Origin: Anaerotignum sp.
GTDB lineage: Bacteria > Bacillota > Clostridia > Lachnospirales > Anaerotignaceae
Direction: 5' to 3'
DNA: 12,987 nt
Assembly: GCA_020024255.1 (NCBI GenBank)
Contig: JAHHTX010000059.1
Span: forward strand, 1 to 12,987
This document shows positions 6,140-12,810 of the stretch, piece by piece. The notes beneath the pieces were generated by a model. The model made no database searches. It was not told the DNA's origin and saw nothing but the letters and a program-made list of their open reading frames with translations. Each line of letters begins with the position of its first letter. Positions within the stretch are counted from its first letter, which is position 1. The translations under genes were made by a program, and so were the position numbers.

Positions 6140-6964
6140 CTATATTTCTTCCCAAACATAGTCAGATGATTCGGGACTTATGGCATACAAAGCCATTCTG
6201 CCTTCTTCTGCATCCTGCACACTGCCGATATAGAGGATTTTGTTTTCTTTGTCATAGCAATAGAAAAAAGGTGTTGTAAAAGAACATACTTCCTGCTGTT
6301 TTTTTATTTCGTCCAAATCAATCCCTTGTTCTTCGCAGAAGGCATAAAATTGTGTTTCACTGGTAAACCCTTCTGCTTCTTCCCATTTCCAGCCCTGATC
6401 CTCCAATGCTTCTTCTCCTGTTTCATAATCTTCGTTTGTCAGGATGGCGAGCAGTTCGTGAAGCAAAAAATCAGAGAGCTTTCCGGCATACTTCCATACA
6501 GATTTATCATTACCTTCCCAATTCACATAAAATGATGGATCATTCTGTACCAAGTCTTTCATCAGTATACCAAACTGCACGATACCTGCACCATAGTCAC
6601 TGCCAAAAATCAGATAATTTTTCAGTATATCCTGCCAATGTTCTTTTGGTTTTTCCGCAAGTTCGGCATACAGTCCTTTGCGGTCTTCCGGATGTTTTTC
6701 CCACCATTCTTTTTCACTTTCTATGTCTTCTTCCAAGCAGTCATAAAGTGTATATGGAAACATGGAAGGTCCTGCCATTTTGCCTACCCAAAGATTAGCC
6801 GTTTCAAACAAAGGGCAGTCTACAGCAAGTTCCATAAAATCTTCATACAATTTTGGCAAAGGGATTTCATATTGTTGTTTCAGATTTTTCAGCCGGTCCT
6901 TATTTGCAGAAACAGTAAATTCTAAAAGATGTAAAATTTCTAAAGCAGTCAGATGATATTCCAT
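6140..6964 (-). CDS. Probable SMI1/KNR4 (SUKH)-like protein
   Basis: This is a soluble acidic protein of 274 aa without signal peptide or membrane helix. Features that recall SUKH proteins are an N-terminal KQQYEIPLPKLYEDFMELA (29-47), the pattern of a helix leading into a Pro-x-Leu segment, and a central YLIFGSDYGAGIVQFGIL (117-134) like the glycine-rich strand pair of the family. A WKYAGKLSDFLLHELLAIL helix (157-175) follows. The C-terminal ~60 residues form a further small section with FFYCYDKENKILYIG (233-247). SUKH proteins act as toxin immunity factors or protein-interaction modules; no toxin is adjacent. The ATG at 6964 has GGAGG 6 nt upstream. It is monocistronic, divergent from glmU and convergent with glgD. 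It differs in sequence from the SUKH protein at 1850, so the two are not a recent duplication. Confidence 0.65.
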   Translation of the reverse strand: MEYHLTALEILHLLEFTVSANKDRLKNLKQQYEIPLPKLYEDFMELAVDCPLFETANLWVGKMAGPSMFPYTLYDCLEEDIESEKEWWEKHPEDRKGLYAELAEKPKEHWQDILKNYLIFGSDYGAGIVQFGILMKDLVQNDPSFYVNWEGNDKSVWKYAGKLSDFLLHELLAILTNEDYETGEEALEDQGWKWEEAEGFTSETQFYAFCEEQGIDLDEIKKQQEVCSFTTPFFYCYDKENKILYIGSVQDAEEGRMALYAISPESSDYVWEEI

Positions 6965-6993
6965 AATATTCCTCCAATTCTCATGTTTTTTCT

Positions 6994-7002
6994 ATTGTAT
7001 CA
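6994..7002 (-). promoter_or_regulatory. Extended -10 promoter for the SUKH-like gene
   Basis: Reading the minus strand, TGATACAAT gives an extended -10 (TG at 7001-7002, TACAAT at 6994-6999). The -35 position is poor. The start would be near 6987, about 23 nt before the ATG at 6964. Confidence 0.5.
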
Positions 7003-7076
7003 TAAAAAATACAAGAAGAAAAGCGGATTTTGCCATACACAGCCCCCTGCCTTTGTCTTTTTGTGGAAAAGGTATA

Positions 7077-7105
7077 TTGCAATTTGTGCGTAAAAATGAG
7101 AAAAT
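7077..7105 (+). promoter_or_regulatory. Possible glmU promoter
   Basis: TTGCAA (7077-7082) and GAAAAT (7100-7105) are 17 bp apart, with a TG at 7097-7098 in the extended -10 position. Each box matches consensus at four of six bases. It would give a leader of roughly 95 nt. Nothing stronger was seen between the two divergent genes. Confidence 0.35.
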
Positions 7106-7205
7106 AACGGAAATAAGACTGAACATTTCGGAGGGTAAACAATAGGCGGAGAGTGTTATTTTCGCTTAATTTTGCTGTATGCTTTCCGAGGAAAGTGAGT
7201 AAACT

Positions 7206-8582
7206 ATGGAAAATCTGAAAGCAATTATATTGGCAGCAGGGCAGGGGACACGCATGAAATCCAAAAAGCCTAAGGTGCTTCATGAAATCATGCAAAAATC
7301 TATGGTGGAATATGTCATTGATACTGCAAGAAACTGTGGCGCAGAGGAAATTTGTGTAGTTGTGGGGCATGGTGCAGACAAGGTGCAGGCAGCTATCCAG
7401 AGAGAAGGCTTGACCTTTGCCACACAGGCAGAGCAGAAAGGCACAGGCCATGCGGTGAAAATGGCAGGGGATTTCATTGAAGAGGAAAAAGATATTTTGA
7501 TTCTTTACGGAGATACACCCCTGATTACAGGAGAAACACTGCAAAGTGTTTTGGACGCCCACAGAAAAGAAAAGTGCAGTGTCACCGTTGTTTCTGCTAT
7601 GGTGGATAATCCAACAGGATACGGAAGAATTATTCGTGACGAAAAAGGGAATTTTATCAAAAGCGTGGAGCATAAAGATGCTTCCCCTGCGGAACAGGCT
7701 GTTAAAGAAATCAATACAGGGATTTATGTATTTTGCGGCAAGGAGTTGAAAAGTGCATTGGACAGACTGAAAAATGATAATACCCAAGGTGAATATTATC
7801 TGCCGGACTGTCTGGAAATCCTTTTGGGTGATGGCAAAAAGGTTGGTGCATATACAGCGGCAGACGAGCAGGAATTTTTTGGTGTCAATTCCCGTGTACA
7901 GCTGGCAGAAGCCGCTGCCATTATGAAAAGACGCATTAACAGAAAACATATGGAAAACGGTGTTACCATTATTGACCCCGAAAATACCTACATTGGCAGT
8001 GATGTTGTCATTGGTATGGATACGGTGATTTTGCCGGGGTGTGTTTTGGAAGGCAAGACAGTTATTGGAGAAGACTGCGAAATCGGGCCAAATTCCAGAT
8101 TAACAGATATGGAACTTGGGGACAGTATCAAATTCCAGACTTCTACCGCATTGGAATCTTCCATTGGAAGTGGAACAACAGTAGGGCCTTTTGCTTATAT
8201 CCGCCCCAACTGCCATATCGGAGAAAAGGTCAAAGTAGGCGATTTTGTGGAAGTGAAGAATTCCAATATAGGCAATGGTACAAAAATTCCGCATTTGTCC
8301 TATGTGGGCGATACAGATGCGGGTGAAAAGATTAATTTTGGTTGTGGCAGTATTATGGTTAATTATGATGGCGAGAAAAAGCACAGAACGACCATTGAGG
8401 ACAACGTTTTTGTGGGCTGTAATGTGAATTTGGTTGCACCGGTTACTGTGGAGAAAAATTCCTATATTGCCGCAGGTTCTACCATTACAAAAGACGTACC
8501 GGAGGATGTTCTTGCTGTTGCAAGGGCAAGACAGACCATCATTTCCGGCTGGAAAAAGAAACGAGTGCAGAAAAAATCCTGA
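7206..8582 (+). CDS. glmU: Bifunctional UDP-GlcNAc synthase (GlmU)
   Basis: GlmU carries out the last two steps to UDP-GlcNAc: acetyl transfer from acetyl-CoA to glucosamine-1-phosphate, then uridylyl transfer from UTP. The product feeds peptidoglycan and other envelope polymers. The 458-aa protein has the N-terminal uridyltransferase domain with LAAGQGTRMKSKKPKVLH (9-26), QKGTGHA (77-83), YGDTPL (101-106), NTQGEYYLPD (192-201) and FGVNSR (225-230). A left-handed beta-helix acetyltransferase domain follows from about 255, with YIRP (331-334), HLSYVGD (363-369; H363 matches the catalytic histidine) and NYDG (386-389). Length and motifs are complete. The ribosome binding site is unusually weak: GAGG sits about 14 nt upstream and only GTGAG lies closer. 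prs follows after 180 bp, the gene order seen in Bacillus. Confidence 0.97.
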   Translation: MENLKAIILAAGQGTRMKSKKPKVLHEIMQKSMVEYVIDTARNCGAEEICVVVGHGADKVQAAIQREGLTFATQAEQKGTGHAVKMAGDFIEEEKDILILYGDTPLITGETLQSVLDAHRKEKCSVTVVSAMVDNPTGYGRIIRDEKGNFIKSVEHKDASPAEQAVKEINTGIYVFCGKELKSALDRLKNDNTQGEYYLPDCLEILLGDGKKVGAYTAADEQEFFGVNSRVQLAEAAAIMKRRINRKHMENGVTIIDPENTYIGSDVVIGMDTVILPGCVLEGKTVIGEDCEIGPNSRLTDMELGDSIKFQTSTALESSIGSGTTVGPFAYIRPNCHIGEKVKVGDFVEVKNSNIGNGTKIPHLSYVGDTDAGEKINFGCGSIMVNYDGEKKHRTTIEDNVFVGCNVNLVAPVTVEKNSYIAAGSTITKDVPEDVLAVARARQTIISGWKKKRVQKKS

Positions 8583-8597
8583 TTTTGACGATTTTTG

Positions 8598-8626
8598 TTG
8601 AAATTATTTACCGTAGGGTGTAACAT
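8598..8626 (+). promoter_or_regulatory. Probable prs promoter
   Basis: TTGAAA (8598-8603) and TAACAT (8621-8626) are 17 bp apart in the glmU-prs gap. It would give prs a leader of about 130 nt. A second TTGACA at 8702-8707 has only CAGAAT at a 15-bp spacing and is less convincing. Read-through from glmU is also likely, since no terminator separates them. Confidence 0.45.
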
Positions 8627-8750
8627 AGTAATAGCGAGATGTCGCAAAAAAACAAGAAATAAGAGAAAACAGAACATCAACAGGAATCAAAGAGTATTGC
8701 TTTGACAGACTCTGTTTTCGGACAGAATTACTCAAATGAAAATAAACATA

Positions 8751-8756
8751 GGGGGA
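8751..8756 (+). promoter_or_regulatory. Ribosome binding site that sets the prs start
   Basis: GGGGGA stands 6 nt before the ATG at 8763. The frame's earlier ATG at 8736 has no ribosome binding site and would add nine residues not typical of the family, so 8763 is preferred. Confidence 0.75.
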
Positions 8757-8762
8757 GAAACC

Positions 8763-9725
8763 ATGATTTATTCAACCGGCTGCAATATTAAAGTATTTGC
8801 TTGCAACTCTAATCGTAAACTGGCAGAATCCATTGCAAAACAAATGGGTCTCGAACTGGGAGATGCAGAAGTAGACAAGTTCAGTGACGGTGAAATTTCC
8901 GTAAAAATTAACGAAACTATTCGTGGTGCTGATGTTTTTATCATCCAGTCCACATCTTATCCCGTAAACGATAATCTTATGGAACTGCTGATTATGATTG
9001 ATGCCATGAAACGTGCATCTGCTGGCAGAATTACTGCTGTAATGCCTTATTACGGCTATGCAAGACAGGACAGAAAAGCAAGAGCAAGAGATCCCATTAG
9101 TGCAAAGCTGATTGCAAATATTCTGACAAGTGCAGGCGCAAACCGTGTTCTGACAATGGATTTGCATTGTGCACAGATTCAGGGCTTCTTTGATATTCCG
9201 GTAGATAATCTGATTGGCAGTCCTCTGCTGACGGATTTCTATATTCGCAAATATGGTGATGAACTGGAAAAAGATTTTGTTGCAGTTTCTCCTGACCTTG
9301 GCAGCGTAGGCAGAACAAGAGCTTTTGCAGAAAGACTGAATATTCCTATTGCGATTATTGATAAACGTAGACCAAGAGCAAATGTCAGCGAAATCATGAA
9401 TATCATTGGGGAAATCAAAGGAAAGAAAGTTATCCTTGTTGATGATATGATTGATACCGCAGGAACCATTACAAATGCAGCAAACAAATTGAAGGAAATG
9501 GGTGCTGTGGAAGTAGATGCTTGCTGCACACACGGTGTACTCAGTGGCCCTGCAATTAAAAGAATTGAAGAATCTGCCATTACAGAGCTTTTGGTATTGG
9601 ATACCATTGCGTTGCCTGAAGAAAAGAAAATTGATAAAATTGTAAGTGTTTCCGTAGATGAACTGTTTGCAGATGCAATTAAGTGCATACACGAAGGCGA
9701 TTCTATTTCCCAGCTTTTTGATTAA
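8763..9725 (+). CDS. prs: Ribose-phosphate pyrophosphokinase (PRPP synthetase)
   Basis: Prs transfers pyrophosphate from ATP to ribose-5-phosphate, making PRPP for purine, pyrimidine, NAD, histidine and tryptophan synthesis in the cytoplasm. From the ATG at 8763 it has 320 aa, the usual length for class I enzymes. Visible signatures are DKFSDGEISVKINE (38-51), the ATP-binding PYYGYARQDRK (95-105), DLHCAQIQGFF (133-143) with the catalytic-site histidine 135, the SPDLGSVGR segment (176-184), the flexible-loop KRR (201-203) and the ribose-5-phosphate/PRPP loop VDDMIDTAGT (226-235). All expected active-site residues are present. It lies 180 bp after glmU and ends at a clear terminator. Confidence 0.97.
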   Translation: MIYSTGCNIKVFACNSNRKLAESIAKQMGLELGDAEVDKFSDGEISVKINETIRGADVFIIQSTSYPVNDNLMELLIMIDAMKRASAGRITAVMPYYGYARQDRKARARDPISAKLIANILTSAGANRVLTMDLHCAQIQGFFDIPVDNLIGSPLLTDFYIRKYGDELEKDFVAVSPDLGSVGRTRAFAERLNIPIAIIDKRRPRANVSEIMNIIGEIKGKKVILVDDMIDTAGTITNAANKLKEMGAVEVDACCTHGVLSGPAIKRIEESAITELLVLDTIALPEEKKIDKIVSVSVDELFADAIKCIHEGDSISQLFD

Positions 9726-9761
9726 AACAGAAGACAAAACATACAGAACATAAAAAACAGA

Positions 9762-9795
9762 AGGGTCAGGATATGCGTTTTCATATCCTGACTTT
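9762..9795 (+). terminator. Rho-independent terminator after prs
   Basis: An 11-bp stem (9765-9775 with 9782-9792) with a 6-nt loop, extended by two G-T pairs and one A-T pair, is followed by TTTCTTCTATTT. It begins 36 nt after the prs stop. Confidence 0.8.
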
Positions 9796-9853
9796 CTTCT
9801 ATTTGAGCATTAAATGAGGATACAGTGAAAAATAAGAAAACATGAACACATAG

Positions 9854-10003
9854 ATGGAAAGAAAAAATCCATTCGGGTTTATGGGGATTGCTATGACAAG
9901 AAACCGAATGGAAGTAAGAAAGCAAGCAAAAGGGAAAAGGAAAACTATCACAGCATATTTTTTTGGTATTTTCCTCTCCGTAGTGGGAATTTTGAAAAAG
10001 TAG
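9854..10003 (+). CDS. Candidate 49-aa cationic membrane peptide
   Basis: An open frame of 49 codons runs from ATG 9854 to TAG 10001-10003, directly before the -35 box of the tRNA promoter. The predicted peptide is strongly basic in its first 30 residues (many Lys and Arg). It ends in a hydrophobic segment ITAYFFGIFLSVVGIL (about 32-47) followed by two lysines, a layout like a small single-pass membrane protein. An in-frame stop lies immediately upstream. There is no good ribosome binding site for 9854; a weak GGGG precedes an internal ATG at 9894. An imperfect hairpin (9868-9880 with 9901-9912) lies inside the frame. I do not recognise a family, and it may be a chance ORF. Confidence 0.25.
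   Translation: MERKNPFGFMGIAMTRNRMEVRKQAKGKRKTITAYFFGIFLSVVGILKK
9868..9912. repeat. Imperfect inverted repeat between prs and the tRNA
   Basis: CCATTCGG-G-TTT (9869-9880) pairs with AAACCGAATGG (9901-9911) with one bulged G; an outer T-A pair adds 9868-9912. The loop is 20 nt and there is no following T-run, so it is not a standard terminator. The rest of 9796-10003 shows only the candidate small ORF. Confidence 0.45.
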
Positions 10004-10032
10004 TTGACAAAAAGGCGAATTTGTAGTAAGAT
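10004..10032 (+). promoter_or_regulatory. Consensus promoter for tRNA-Leu
   Basis: A perfect TTGACA (10004-10009) is followed after exactly 17 bp by TAAGAT (10027-10032). Transcription would begin near 10039, about 17 nt before the mature tRNA. Confidence 0.85.
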
Positions 10033-10055
10033 AGTCAAGCAAATCAATCGCATAT

Positions 10056-10140
10056 GCGGATGTGGCGGAATTGGCAGACGCGCTAGATTCAGGTTCTAGT
10101 GGACATAACGTCCGTGCAGGTTCAAGTCCTGTCATCCGCA
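10056..10140 (+). tRNA. tRNA-Leu (anticodon CAG)
   Basis: An 85-nt class II tRNA. The acceptor GCGGATG (10056-10062) pairs with CATCCGC (10133-10139), with discriminator A at 10140. The anticodon stem CTAGA/TCTAG (10083-10087, 10095-10099) encloses the loop TTCAGGT, giving anticodon CAG (10090-10092) for CUG codons. The long variable arm GGAC-ATAAC-GTCC (10101-10113) is typical of leucine tRNAs. The T arm GCAGG/CCTGT (10116-10120, 10128-10132) closes on TTCAAGT. The CCA end is not encoded (TCA follows), so it must be added by nucleotidyltransferase. It stands alone, with its own promoter and a hairpin after it. Confidence 0.96.
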
Positions 10141-10150
10141 TCAAATTTAT

Positions 10151-10204
10151 ATAATCCGAACCATGTTTTTTTGTTTACAAACAGTAGAAACAGGTTCGGA
10201 TTAT
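10151..10204 (+). terminator. Hairpin after tRNA-Leu, probable terminator
   Basis: A perfect 12-bp outer stem (10151-10162 with 10193-10204) continues past one bulged A into a 5-bp inner stem (10164-10168 with 10188-10192). The tail is only TCTTTATA, a weak U-tract. It lies 11 nt after the tRNA and would separate it from the glycosyltransferase gene. Confidence 0.6.
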
Positions 10205-10250
10205 TCTTTATATGCAATAAATATGACAAAGGTATATTCGCAATAAAAAA

Positions 10251-10259
10251 TGATAAAAT
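10251..10259 (+). promoter_or_regulatory. Possible extended -10 promoter for the glycosyltransferase
   Basis: TGATAAAAT places TAAAAT (10254-10259) after an extended -10 TG. No good -35 box lies 16-18 bp upstream. The predicted start, near 10266, is about 25 nt before the ATG. Confidence 0.4.
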
Positions 10260-10290
10260 GATTATAACAGAGCATAGGAGAAAAACGGCG

Positions 10291-11490
10291 ATGAAGATTT
10301 TAAATATTTCTGCGCAAAAGCCTGACTCAACGGGAAGTGGGGTCTATCTTTCGGAATTGGTAAACAGTTTTGGGAAAATCGGTATCGAAAATGCTGTCAT
10401 CTGTGGTATAGATAAAAACGATACATTGCATTTTGACCAGAAAACAAAGGTCTATCCGGTATATTTTCATGGGGAAAATCTTCCTTTTTCTGTGGTGGGT
10501 ATGTCGGATACCATGCCCTATGATTCCACACGCTATAAAGATTTGACGGCAGAAATGCAGAGCCAGTTTGAAAAAGCCTTCATTCAGATGGCAGAAAAAG
10601 CTGTGAAGGAATTTCAGCCGGATTTTATTCTGTGCCATCATTTGTATTTTCTCACTGCTCTGATACGGGAACATTTTCCCAATGTGAAAATCGGAGCAGT
10701 TTGTCATGGCACAGACATTAGACAGTTCCAGAAAATTTCGCTGCAAAATGAACGAATAAAGGAAAATATACAAAAACTGGATACAGTATTTGTGCTGCAC
10801 CAAGAGCAAAAAGATACTGTACAGAAATTATTTGATTTAGATGAAAAGAAAATATTTATTATAGGTGTTGGTTATAACAACCACATTTTTCACCATAAAA
10901 ACCGTAAAAAATCCCAAGAGGAGATACAGCTTATATTTGCAGGGAAAATCTGTGAGAAAAAAGGTGTTGCTTGCCTATTAAAAGCCATGGGCAGACTGCA
11001 AACAGATAAAAAAATAAAACTGGTTTTGGCAGGGGGATACAGCGACGAGGAAGAATATCAGCGTATTTTAGATTTGGCAAAACCTTTCGGAAATAGGGTG
11101 GAATTTTTGGGCAGGCTTTCTCAGGAAGAATTGGCAGAAAAATATAATGAATCCCATATTTTTATACTGCCGTCCTTTTTTGAAGGACTTCCCTTAGTGG
11201 TCATTGAGGCATTGTCTTGCGGACTGAAAGTCATTATGACCAATCTTCCGGGGGTCAAAGGCTGGATTGATGCCAATGTAAAAAATAGCATGATTTCTTA
11301 TGTAGAACCTCCCAAAATGAATCATGTAGATGAACCGAATCCGGAAGCAGAAGAAAGATTTATTACAGAATTGGCAGACTGTATCAGTTGTACAGTAAAT
11401 ACATATCACAGCTTTCAAACTGCGGATACATCTGATGTATCATGGGACAGTGTAGCCGGAAAAATTTGCAGCCGGTATCGTCAGCTATAA
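10291..11490 (+). CDS. Family 4 glycosyltransferase
   Basis: This is a GT-B fold retaining glycosyltransferase of the GT4 (RfaB/GlgA-like) type, 399 aa from the ATG at 10291. The frame extends upstream through the tRNA gene, but that part is not coding; GGAG 10 nt before 10291 sets the start. The N-terminal domain has the acceptor-side GSGVYLSEL (15-23) and CHGTDIRQF (138-146). The C-terminal nucleotide-sugar domain has FAGKICEKKG (216-225), LAGGYSDEEEY (246-256), FLGRLSQEEL (272-281) and the EX7E motif (E298 to E306 in FEGLPLVVIEALSCG). It probably moves a sugar from a nucleotide donor to a cell-envelope, glycolipid or metabolite acceptor; donor and acceptor cannot be told from the sequence. 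No signal peptide or membrane helix is seen. It converges on the lipoprotein gene. Confidence 0.88.
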   Translation: MKILNISAQKPDSTGSGVYLSELVNSFGKIGIENAVICGIDKNDTLHFDQKTKVYPVYFHGENLPFSVVGMSDTMPYDSTRYKDLTAEMQSQFEKAFIQMAEKAVKEFQPDFILCHHLYFLTALIREHFPNVKIGAVCHGTDIRQFQKISLQNERIKENIQKLDTVFVLHQEQKDTVQKLFDLDEKKIFIIGVGYNNHIFHHKNRKKSQEEIQLIFAGKICEKKGVACLLKAMGRLQTDKKIKLVLAGGYSDEEEYQRILDLAKPFGNRVEFLGRLSQEELAEKYNESHIFILPSFFEGLPLVVIEALSCGLKVIMTNLPGVKGWIDANVKNSMISYVEPPKMNHVDEPNPEAEERFITELADCISCTVNTYHSFQTADTSDVSWDSVAGKICSRYRQL

Positions 11491-11541
11491 GGTAAAGCCT
11501 ATCGAGATATGGTATCCCTTGCGAGAAGAAAATAAAAAAAA

Positions 11542-11569
11542 GCAGGATTTTTCCGAGGAAAATACCTGC
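11542..11569. terminator. Bidirectional terminator between glycosyltransferase and lipoprotein genes
   Basis: GCAGG (11542-11546) pairs with CCTGC (11565-11569), and ATTTT (11547-11551) with AAAAT (11559-11563) past one bulged A. The minus-strand tail is TTTTTTTTATTTTC, an excellent U-tract for the lipoprotein gene. The plus-strand tail CAATATTTTTG is weaker but can serve the glycosyltransferase. Confidence 0.8.
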
Positions 11570-11580
11570 CAATATTTTTG

Positions 11581-11907
11581 TTATTCCGCAGCAAAGATAT
11601 ATCCCCTGCCGTCCATAAAAAGCTCGATGGTGCCTGCTTCGCCGTATTGATATCCATAGCCCGTTCCAAAATTAGATTGGTTGTTTTTGGTAGGCTTTTC
11701 GTTTGGGCGTACCTGTGAGGTAATTTCTCCATCTATAGTGCTGCCGATGATTTTCCTTTGGCTTTCTTTACCCGTATCTATATACAGGATGTTGTCTGCC
11801 ATAACCATTGGAATCAAATCGGGTTTTTCTGCTGTGAAGTTTTCTGCACAGCCTACAGCGGCGACAACCATACAGAACAAAAATAAAAGAAACGATATTT
11901 TTTTCAT
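11581..11907 (-). CDS. Small putative lipoprotein, unknown function
   Basis: From the ATG at 11907 the product has 108 aa. It has a lysine-containing N-terminus, a hydrophobic stretch and a lipobox ending VAAVGC with the lipidation cysteine at residue 20. It should be exported by Sec and anchored to the outer face of the membrane. The mature part of about 88 residues contains PMVMADNILYIDTG (33-46), GEITSQVRPNEKPTKNNQSN (60-79) and a Gly/Tyr-rich GTGYGYQYG (81-89). It ends in a short strand-like GTIELFMDGRGYIF. This resembles a common uncharacterised Clostridia lipoprotein type. A TTG three bases upstream is in frame, but the AAGGAGGGGG site (11914-11923) is best placed for the ATG. It lies downstream of the alkylation-repair gene on the same strand, with a 111-bp gap. 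Confidence 0.8.
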   Translation of the reverse strand: MKKISFLLFLFCMVVAAVGCAENFTAEKPDLIPMVMADNILYIDTGKESQRKIIGSTIDGEITSQVRPNEKPTKNNQSNFGTGYGYQYGEAGTIELFMDGRGYIFAAE

Positions 11908-12018
11908 CAATATCCCCCTCCTTCTTATGGCTATTTCGTTTACTTTGACGATGAAGTTTGGGGAAAGTTCCTTCTTTTTGAAAAAATGTTTTGGGAAAAA
12001 ATTTATGGAGAAAAAGGC
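11908..12018 (-). other. Gap between alkylation-repair and lipoprotein genes
   Basis: The gap holds the lipoprotein ribosome binding site and A/T-rich DNA. I saw neither a clear terminator nor a convincing -35/-10 pair on the minus strand, only small stems such as TTTTT-G-AAAAA. The lipoprotein gene may be read from upstream. Confidence 0.4.
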
Positions 12019-12747
12019 TTATGTTGTGTTTGTTTTGGCAGAAAGCAAACTTTTCAGATATGCCTTATCTTCTTGGGAAACACGATAGGACTCTCTTGCT
12101 TTTTGCACAAATCTGCGGAAGGTAATGGGAGAAAGGGGATAGGTGAATAGAGCCTCTTTTGTTTTTTCCCGATGTTTTCCCCAAGCCGTTGCCAAAAGCC
12201 AAGCCTGTGCCATTTGGACATAATAAAAGTCGGATTCTAGGGTGCAGGTACGGTGAAGGACTTCTGTTATGGTGTCCTCCTCCAAATAATGAAACAGCAT
12301 CACCACAATACCTACACGGACTGCCCAAGGATTTTGGGAGGAAAGGTACTTTGTGATGTGCTGGAAGTAGTCTGCTTTATGACCAGTCAGAACTTTTTTC
12401 AAGGAGTTGCAGAAGGTGTCGCAGATTGCCCAGTTTTCCGTCAGGACTTCGGCTACCCTATCGCTGTGTGGTAAAAAATCGGCATAGGAAAGAGTGGCAG
12501 CTACAAGGGCATAAAGTATCCGTTCTTCATGATAAGTACTGCCACAGACTTCTAAAAAGCCAGCAGGGTCATTCTTAGCAATTTCTGATGCTTTCTTCCG
12601 TAATACAGGTAGACGGATACCTATGGTGGGCAGAGAGGAAACCAATAATTTTTCGTTAAATGTTTTATATTTTTCGTCTGAGGAAAGAAAAAGCTGTTTT
12701 TGATAGGTATTATATGAGTTTTTCTCCCAAATTGTATTAGATGTCAT
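12019..12747 (-). CDS. DNA alkylation repair protein (AlkD-like)
   Basis: This 242-aa helical protein matches the HEAT-like repeat DNA glycosylases (DNA alkylation repair family, PF08713/COG4912), which remove alkylated purines such as 7-methylguanine and 3-methyladenine. Characteristic segments are GIRLPVLRKKA (43-53), EERILYALVAATLS (74-87), WAICDTFCNSLK (106-117), NPWAVRVGIVVML (139-151), YYVQMAQAWLLATA (175-188) and KARESYRVS (216-224). The DNA-contact residues of Bacillus cereus AlkD (W109, D113, R148, W187) fall on W106, D110, R144 and W183 here with nearly the same spacing, so glycosylase activity is plausible. The ATG at 12747 has AAGGAGG 7 nt upstream. A terminator-like hairpin lies just before that site. 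Some relatives are inactive or have unknown substrates, so the exact lesion is uncertain. Confidence 0.9.
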   Translation of the reverse strand: MTSNTIWEKNSYNTYQKQLFLSSDEKYKTFNEKLLVSSLPTIGIRLPVLRKKASEIAKNDPAGFLEVCGSTYHEERILYALVAATLSYADFLPHSDRVAEVLTENWAICDTFCNSLKKVLTGHKADYFQHITKYLSSQNPWAVRVGIVVMLFHYLEEDTITEVLHRTCTLESDFYYVQMAQAWLLATAWGKHREKTKEALFTYPLSPITFRRFVQKARESYRVSQEDKAYLKSLLSAKTNTT

Positions 12748-12770
12748 GAAAATACCTCCTTAATGGTAAA

Positions 12771-12810
12771 AAGACAGCGGCTTTTCTTAGGGGGAAACTG
12801 CCACTGTCTT
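12771..12810 (-). terminator. Terminator-like hairpin in the alkylation-repair gene leader
   Basis: AAGACAG (12771-12777) pairs with CTGTCTT (12804-12810), and GGC (12779-12781) with GCC (12800-12802) past a mismatch. On the minus strand the stem runs into CTTTTTACC, then 8 nt before the AAGGAGG. It is either the terminator of an upstream gene or an attenuator in the leader of the repair gene. Confidence 0.5.

Noticed and set aside
6981..7949. 322-codon minus-strand frame over the start of glmU
   Set aside because: It is antisense to well-recognised glmU; its Cys/Phe/His-rich composition is typical of shadow frames.
8702..8728. TTGACA-based promoter closer to prs
   Set aside because: The -35 is perfect, but the only -10 match (CAGAAT) is at a 15-bp spacing; the pair at 8598-8626 fits better.
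8772..9737. 321-codon minus-strand frame over prs
   Set aside because: It mirrors prs codons, with a Cys/Asn/Phe-rich composition and no family motif or ribosome binding site.
9722..10144. 140-codon minus-strand frame over the tRNA region
   Set aside because: The sequence covers the reverse of the tRNA, a known source of false proteins; no ribosome binding site or conserved motif is seen.
10091..10200. CAGGTTC repeated in the tRNA and in the following hairpin, as a possible attachment site
   Set aside because: Only 7 bases are shared, and no integrase or longer duplication is present.
10099..10290. N-terminal extension of the glycosyltransferase through the tRNA
   Set aside because: It would translate the tRNA and its terminator; the ribosome binding site and homologous start point to 10291.
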